From Streptomyces sp. NBC_00459 (GTDB lineage Bacteria; Actinomycetota; Actinomycetes; Streptomycetales; Streptomycetaceae), in the NCBI RefSeq assembly GCF_036013955.1, contig NZ_CP107903.1, forward strand, positions 5,084,001 through 5,148,000: 64,000 nucleotides of DNA. Reading direction: 5' to 3'. The translations under genes were made by a program, and so were the position numbers. Shown in pieces: positions 61,001-64,000 of this stretch (its first letter is position 1; every line of letters begins with the position of its first letter). The notes below the pieces were generated by a model. It saw only the letters and a program-made list of their open reading frames with translations. It was not told where the DNA came from and did not search any database.

Positions 61001-61101
61001 GCGCGGGCGCCCTGTGGCGCTGGAACGGGACATCGGCCGGCACCTTCGGCACGAAGACCCGCATCGCCACCGGCTGGGGCGCCTACACAGGGCTGTACTG
61101 A
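58021..61101 (+). CDS. Large secreted protein with beta-propeller-like body, FlgD-type Ig domain and FG-GAP/VCBS repeats
   Basis: 1026 aa. Signal peptide (TGAVAVAATLAVVAGLLQFA, cleavage after AVAA near residue 46). Residues about 60-660 form WD/YVTN-like beta repeats (VFAENRLVVARKVGEKWTLR, RAIGDWVLYPDDTSRNAIRA). A FlgD-like Ig segment follows at about 680-760 (WDGRAENGSLVSTGNYRLIL). About 770-1026 hold FG-GAP/VCBS repeats with calcium-binding aspartates (DFGRDGIGDLVTFDSAGRLA, GDITGDGWADLIARDKAGVL, GDLTGDGRPDLVGRDSAGAL). Streptomyces have several such proteins; binding to sugars or wall is suspected. Two or three cysteines (ECYGECLRF, DSCLPTDL). Confidence 0.85.
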   Translation: MRRLRRTTLRTVPSGGRTKTGAVAVAATLAVVAGLLQFASGQAVAADGGDMPTVTLTGAHRAAPRPAYLAAADDAGYLSVQQPNLTDSPVTWTGLDGSTREYTSHAYLSTYNGGLGLEKASGTTNVYQIRRYSTGEVTRFYVPAGDRVTRVFAENRLVVARKVGEKWTLRLLEMPTGGGQPVDRPVTGVADDFSGTVLETASDSRGAAFWYKQADGANPWRTALLDFDTASLTYVPSDDFGVLEYPHLADDKVIFYALDKNLRNSRLYVVDRDHPEVPGHLVDVPDSARLRARAIGDWVLYPDDTSRNAIRAVPVTGGPARTLLTASSGVFVDGADGGFSIEGGTDAEHWAVQRVTLGADGDPAVEPVAPLPAVSVYEAGGIAVDQGRVLLGTEHVDATGPNSGTELTASTLSLAADGTLTAAPPETLHDLGYEVPDPEHPFRAECYGECLRFTGTGTGGILNREDRASSVVAASGSYSVIRTSQGALQLRNGNEVWATRPWSAAALWGNTLWTATAAGGRTQFDRSPLPSMGTEFRRSLDSCLPTDLQAVGRYVYLSCGPGKEAGVYDQELDLIQEVPRGYARLGDGYLVTQDDKAGKLLITYLRGAVPADRIGTEELGPLPSPAHAPADLRGRYWNVDRFGGPVAYTTASGDVTVKWPQVTTSPFTAIDTTASPSVDLRKFGVFQGVWHLSRPAASWKLTVAGWGGVIRTYTGGPVRGKLAVDWDGRAENGSLVSTGNYRLILTARAANGTTTDTQIFNKWVPVQSVERHDFGRDGIGDLVTFDSAGRLAIQPGTGNGKIDSAHKALAGGWPTSSTFIPFGDLSGDVCNDLLVRDSGGRLTRYDGTCGKAFTPKTPHRLLGTGFGGYDALTSPGDITGDGWADLIARDKAGVLWRYSGDGKGGLAARVRLVAGQGGYTRLIGVGDLFRGNGLEGMGDMVGLDGKGVLWRWNGDSKGGFGPRTRIAGGISVNALASPGDLTGDGRPDLVGRDSAGALWRWNGTSAGTFGTKTRIATGWGAYTGLY

Positions 61102-61408
61102 GCCTCCCGCCTCCTACCTGCCACCTCCCGCCTCGCACCATCGGGCCCGGCCGCGACTCCCGCGGCCGGGCCCGATCACGTGCTCGTCAACCGGGCCGGA
61201 GCACCGGCAGGTCCGTCACCCGCCGGGAGCAGGTCCGTCACCCGCTGGGCCAGTGGGACCGCCGTTGGCACCGCCTCCACCAGGCAGGGACCGCCGATCC
61301 CTGGACAAACCTTCCTCTCCCGCCCGGGCGCGGACGCTCCTACGGTCGACGCTGTGGGCGCTCACCCGCCCGCGGAAGCGAAGGAAAGCCAAGGAAGAGG
61401 CCACCCCC
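61102..61408. other. 307-bp intergenic region
   Basis: Apart from the hairpin it holds a 22-bp tandem duplication, GCAGGTCCGTCACCCGCCGG at about 61206 repeated at about 61229 with one change. The promoter of the SDR gene should lie between 61250 and 61390. No gene is supported. Confidence 0.5.
61140..61176 (+). terminator. Strong hairpin after the secreted-protein gene
   Basis: A perfect 16-bp stem: ATCGGGCCCGGCCGCG (61140-61155), loop ACTCC, CGCGGCCGGGCCCGAT (61161-61176), 38 bp after the stop. No T run, but such stable GC hairpins are the usual Streptomyces terminator. Confidence 0.85.
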
Positions 61409-62158
61409 ATGAAGATGACCGGCAACACGATCCTGATCACCGGCGGCACCTCGGGCATCGGGCACGGCCTGGCCCTGCGGCTGCACGAGGCCGGCAACAA
61501 GGTGATCGTCGCCGGCCGGCGCAAGGAACTCCTCGACGAGATCACCGCCGAGCACCCGGGCATCGACGCGCTCGTCCTCGACGTCGCGGACCCCGACTCG
61601 ATCGCCCGCGCCGCCGAGACGGTCGCGGCGAACCACCCCGAGCTGAACGTCCTGGTCAACAACGCCGGCATCATGCTGACGGAGAACCTCCTCGACCCGG
61701 CGTCCCTCCCGGTCGCCGAGGACCACGTCACGGTCAACCTGCTCGGCACGATCCGGATGACGTACGCCTTCCTGCCGCTGCTGCTGGGCAAGGACGACGC
61801 GGCCGTCGTGAACGTCACCTCCGCGCTGGCGTTCGTACCGCTGCCGATCACCCCGACCTACAACGCGACCAAGGCCGCGCTGCACTCCTTCTCCGAGAGC
61901 CTGCGCATCCAGCTCGCCGGTGCCGACGCCGGCGTCCAGGTGATCGAGGTGGCCCCGCCGGCTGTGCGCACGACCCTGCTCGGCCAGCAGGACAACGACC
62001 AGTCCATGCCGTTGGACGACTTCCTCACCGAGACCCTCGACCTCCTGCGCGAGAACCCCGACGCGAAGGAACTCGTCGTGGAGCGCGCCAGGTTCGTACG
62101 CGACGCGGAGGCCAACGGCTCCTACGACAACGTCCTCGCCATGCTCAGCGGCATCTGA
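61409..62158 (+). CDS. Short-chain dehydrogenase, DltE-like
   Basis: 249 aa from ATG 61409 (AAGGAAGAGG upstream). Cofactor motif LITGGTSGIGHGLALRL, NNAGIM, catalytic Ser in VNVTSALAFVPLPITP, YNATKAALHSFSESLRIQLA with Tyr and Lys, and VIEVAPPAVRTTLLGQQ. The motif set is that of DltE-like/classical SDR oxidoreductases. It forms a block with a SnoaL-like gene and an XRE regulator in the same direction, a common arrangement in Streptomyces for stress- or ligand-controlled oxidoreductases. Confidence 0.9.
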   Translation: MKMTGNTILITGGTSGIGHGLALRLHEAGNKVIVAGRRKELLDEITAEHPGIDALVLDVADPDSIARAAETVAANHPELNVLVNNAGIMLTENLLDPASLPVAEDHVTVNLLGTIRMTYAFLPLLLGKDDAAVVNVTSALAFVPLPITPTYNATKAALHSFSESLRIQLAGADAGVQVIEVAPPAVRTTLLGQQDNDQSMPLDDFLTETLDLLRENPDAKELVVERARFVRDAEANGSYDNVLAMLSGI

Positions 62159-62250
62159 GAGCCCAGGCCCCAGCCACGCATTTCCTCCCCGCGCCATGCA
62201 GAGCATGCAGAGACATGCGGAGCGCGACACGCAGAGACAGGCAGAACCAC

Positions 62251-62625
62251 ATGCGACCCACCAATGAAGACACTGTCGAAGTAGCACAGGTACTGGCCCT
62301 GTGGGGCCACCTCATGGACGACCGCGAGCTGGACCGCCTCGGCGAGGTCCTCACCGAGGACGCGGAATGGGACGGCAGCGTCTTCGGCTTCGCCCCGGTC
62401 GTCGGACTGGAGGCGATCACTTCCGTCCTGAGCGCCGACGGGCACGCGAGCGCTCACCACACGACGAACGTCGTAGTGTCGGAGGGGCCGGGCGACGAGG
62501 TCCGGGCCAGGTCCAAGGCCCTGGGCATCGTCGGCGGCACCGTCATGAGCGCCGTCTACGTGGACGCCCTGCGGCGTACGGCGGACGGCTGGCGAATTTC
62601 CAGGCGGGTCATACAGGTCAAGTGA
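62251..62625 (+). CDS. SnoaL/NTF2-like protein
   Basis: 124 aa from ATG 62251. Cone-shaped alpha+beta fold: VAQVLALWGHLMDDRELDRL, GEVLTEDAEWDGSVFGFAPV, ASAHHTTNVVVSEGPGDEVR, SKALGIVGGTVMSAVYVDAL, and the closing RRTADGWRISRRVIQVK. This is the SnoaL_4-type pattern of polyketide cyclases, hydratases and isomerases; many members lack known activity. It lies 92 bp behind the SDR gene and may act on the same metabolite. Confidence 0.85.
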   Translation: MRPTNEDTVEVAQVLALWGHLMDDRELDRLGEVLTEDAEWDGSVFGFAPVVGLEAITSVLSADGHASAHHTTNVVVSEGPGDEVRARSKALGIVGGTVMSAVYVDALRRTADGWRISRRVIQVK

Positions 62626-62859
62626 CCATCAGGGGCGGTCTGTAACGGCCCCATCGGAACCCCTGACCGCCTGCTCGTGCACGGCGAGGAGCGGGTGAAG
62701 TGCGATGAAGTGAGGCGAGGCGTGGTGAGGCGTGGTGAGGTGAGGTGCGGTGAGGTGCGGTCACGGCGTCGTGCGGCCGGGCCCCGGCGGGACAGGGCGG
62801 CTCAGCCAGGGATCGGCGGTCTCTGGATAGCCGGGCGGGATGCGGCGAGGATGGGTGGC

Positions 62860-63699
62860 ATGGACAAGAAGGAACTGGCCGATTTCCTGCGCCACCGGCG
62901 CGAGATGTTGCGCCCCCGCGATGTCGGGCTGGTCGAGGGGCCGCGCAGGCGTACGCAGGGGCTGCGCCGTGAGGAGGTCGCCCAGCTCGCCGGCATGTCC
63001 ACCGACTACTACGCCCGGCTGGAACAGCAGCGTGCCCCGCAGCCCTCCGTCCAGATCACCACGGCTCTCGCCCGGGCCCTGCGGCTGACCCTGGACGAAC
63101 GCGACCACCTCTTCGTCCTCATCGGCCACAACGCCCCGGCCCGCCTCCAGCGCTCCGAGCACGTGAGCCCGACGCTCATGCGGGTCCTGGACCGCCTGGA
63201 CGACTCCCCGGCCATGGTGATGACCGACCTGGTCGACACCCTCGCGATGAACCCGCTGGCCGTCGCGCTGCTCGGCGACCAGACCCGCCACACCGGCCTG
63301 GCCCGCAGCGCCTACTACCGCTGGTTCATGGACCCCGCCGAGCGCCTGGTCTACCCCGAGGAGAACCACGAACGCCACGGCCGGGCCCAGGCGGCCCGTC
63401 TGCGGGTCGCGCTGTCGGCAGGCAGCGACATCCCCCGGGCCGCCCGGATCCTGGCCGAACTCCAGGAACACAGCCCCGAGTTCGTCCGCTTCTGGGAGCT
63501 CCAGGAGGTCGCCCAGCGCTACGACGACTGCAAGACCATCCTCCATCCCGAACTGGGCCGCATCGACGTCGACGGCCAGGTCCTGTTCACCGAGAACCGC
63601 GCCCAGACCCTGGTGGTGCTGACCACCCGCCCCGGCACGGAGAGCCACAGCAAGCTGGAACTGCTCTCCGTAATAGGCCACCAACAGCTCACTCCCTGA
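62860..63699 (+). CDS. XRE-family regulator with MmyB-like ligand-binding domain
   Basis: 279 aa from ATG 62860 (GAGG nine bases upstream; ATG 62851 is in frame but has no spacing). XRE helix-turn-helix at about 30-75 (RTQGLRREEVAQLAGMSTDY, YARLEQQRAPQPSVQITTAL). The MmyB-like PAS-type domain follows (VLDRLDDSPAMVMTDLVDTL, AMNPLAVALLGDQTRHTGLA, and YRWFMDPAERLVYPEENHER), as in actinomycete regulators of adjacent SDR genes that bind fatty-acid-like ligands. Likely controls the SDR/SnoaL genes upstream. A G-rich direct-repeat tract (62700-62765) lies before it. Confidence 0.9.
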   Translation: MDKKELADFLRHRREMLRPRDVGLVEGPRRRTQGLRREEVAQLAGMSTDYYARLEQQRAPQPSVQITTALARALRLTLDERDHLFVLIGHNAPARLQRSEHVSPTLMRVLDRLDDSPAMVMTDLVDTLAMNPLAVALLGDQTRHTGLARSAYYRWFMDPAERLVYPEENHERHGRAQAARLRVALSAGSDIPRAARILAELQEHSPEFVRFWELQEVAQRYDDCKTILHPELGRIDVDGQVLFTENRAQTLVVLTTRPGTESHSKLELLSVIGHQQLTP

Positions 63700-63910
63700 G
63701 CCCTGTACCGGGGACGGGACTGGGGCGGGGTCCGGCTCCAGGTCCGGGTCCGGGTCCGGGTCCAGCTTCGGCCCATGCCATCAGCCTCGGCGAAACGCCC
63801 CAGGCGACAGGTACCCCTGGCCCAACGCCAACGCCAACGCCCGTCACCCCGATGTGCTCGCCGCCGCAGCCTGAACGGGTGGGGAATCCCGCCGTGCCCG
63901 GATGTGGAGA
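63700..63910. other. Intergenic region with GGTCCG microsatellite
   Basis: Three and a half copies of GGTCCG lie at 63741-63763. No gene, RNA or clear hairpin is supported elsewhere in the stretch. Confidence 0.4.
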
Positions 63911-64000
63911 TCAGACAGCGGCCAGGCTCTTCGCCATGACCCGCTCCCTGCCCACGCCATCGGGCAGAAGATCGCCGGGCTCACCTGTGTCCGTGAAACC
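63911..64000 (-). CDS. Possible 3' end of a gene cut by the window edge
   Basis: On the minus strand one frame is open from the window end to a TGA at 63911, giving 29 residues that include EPGDLLPDGVGRERVMAKSL and end in AAV. Third positions are mostly G or C. It is too short to assign; it may equally be noncoding. Confidence 0.3.
   Translation of the reverse strand, partial: GFTDTGEPGDLLPDGVGRERVMAKSLAAV

Noticed and set aside
62700..62765. GTGAGGTG-like repeats as a gene or RNA
   Set aside because: Simple G-rich tandem repeats without a stable fold or a ribosome site leading to a frame other than the XRE gene.

Overview
The window is chromosomal DNA of a Streptomyces or very close relative. 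The evidence is GC-rich sequence with strong third-position G/C bias, twin-arginine lipoproteins, DUF397 and LytR_C proteins, a SigB-like sigma-factor pair, a DmdR/IdeR-type iron box, and rare TTA (bldA) codons. The order sigN-sigF-tRNA-Ser-tadA-upp-LytR_C-HerA-HhH-GPD-siderophore pair matches, from memory, the S. coelicolor core around SCO4034-SCO4049, so 14-29 kb is probably conserved core and the flanks are more strain-specific.

Region 1 (1-9.5 kb): the 3' end of a drug MFS pump and a TetR regulator, an F420/FMN-type PPOX protein, then one tight operon (2276-8429). That operon holds a SigE-family ECF sigma factor, a membrane protein, a lipoprotein and a MacA/MacB-like adaptor, ATPase and permease, mostly joined by 4-nt overlaps. 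A DUF397 gene follows, beside a decayed DUF6879 gene broken by a 5-bp repeat expansion. Region 2 (9.5-14.4 kb): a MarR-controlled MFS pump with carboxypeptidase-regulatory-like repeats and a YceI protein carrying the same module, three candidate MarR operators, and an orphan UTRA domain protein. Region 3 (14.4-24.7 kb): lipoprotein, sigN and sigF, tRNA-Ser(CGA), tadA with its partner, upp behind a triple operator-like repeat, a LytR_C protein, a HerA-like ATPase and a HhH-GPD repair protein.

Region 4 (24.7-33 kb): an iron-box divergon with a ferric-siderophore reductase on one side and a penicillin-acylase/IucB-type acetyltransferase fusion, cupin and SDR on the other; then CopC-CopD and a convergent GT87-like membrane protein whose reading frame runs 516 nt antisense into copCD. 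Region 5 (33.4-38.7 kb): a sugar ABC operon (Tat lipoprotein binding protein and two permeases, no ATPase) ending in a GH42 beta-galactosidase. Region 6 (38.7-41.3 kb): a small accessory patch. It has a gene disrupted by a 28-bp duplication, then a winged-helix protein and an Rpn-like PD-(D/E)XK protein with tetrapeptide repeats, an internal start signal, a TTA codon, and a tandem orphan copy of its C-terminal domain. I regard this as the best candidate for an undescribed toxin-antitoxin/anti-phage arrangement.

Region 7 (41.7-53.3 kb): epoxide hydrolase, small exported proteins, a LRV/HEAT-type repeat protein, an ATP-grasp protein, a rutA/isochorismatase pair, a TTA-containing GAF-PAS-PAS-GAF-PP2C-HATPase phosphatase, an RTX-repeat secreted protein and a membrane protein. 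Region 8 (53.4-57.9 kb): a complete arsenic cluster (arsI-like, arsO, arsR, acr3, arsR, arsC) with operator-like dyads. Region 9 (58-64 kb): a 1026-aa secreted FG-GAP/FlgD-type protein with a strong terminator, SDR, SnoaL-like protein, XRE regulator, and a possible gene end at the right edge. All functions are inferred by reading the translated sequence; no database search was run.
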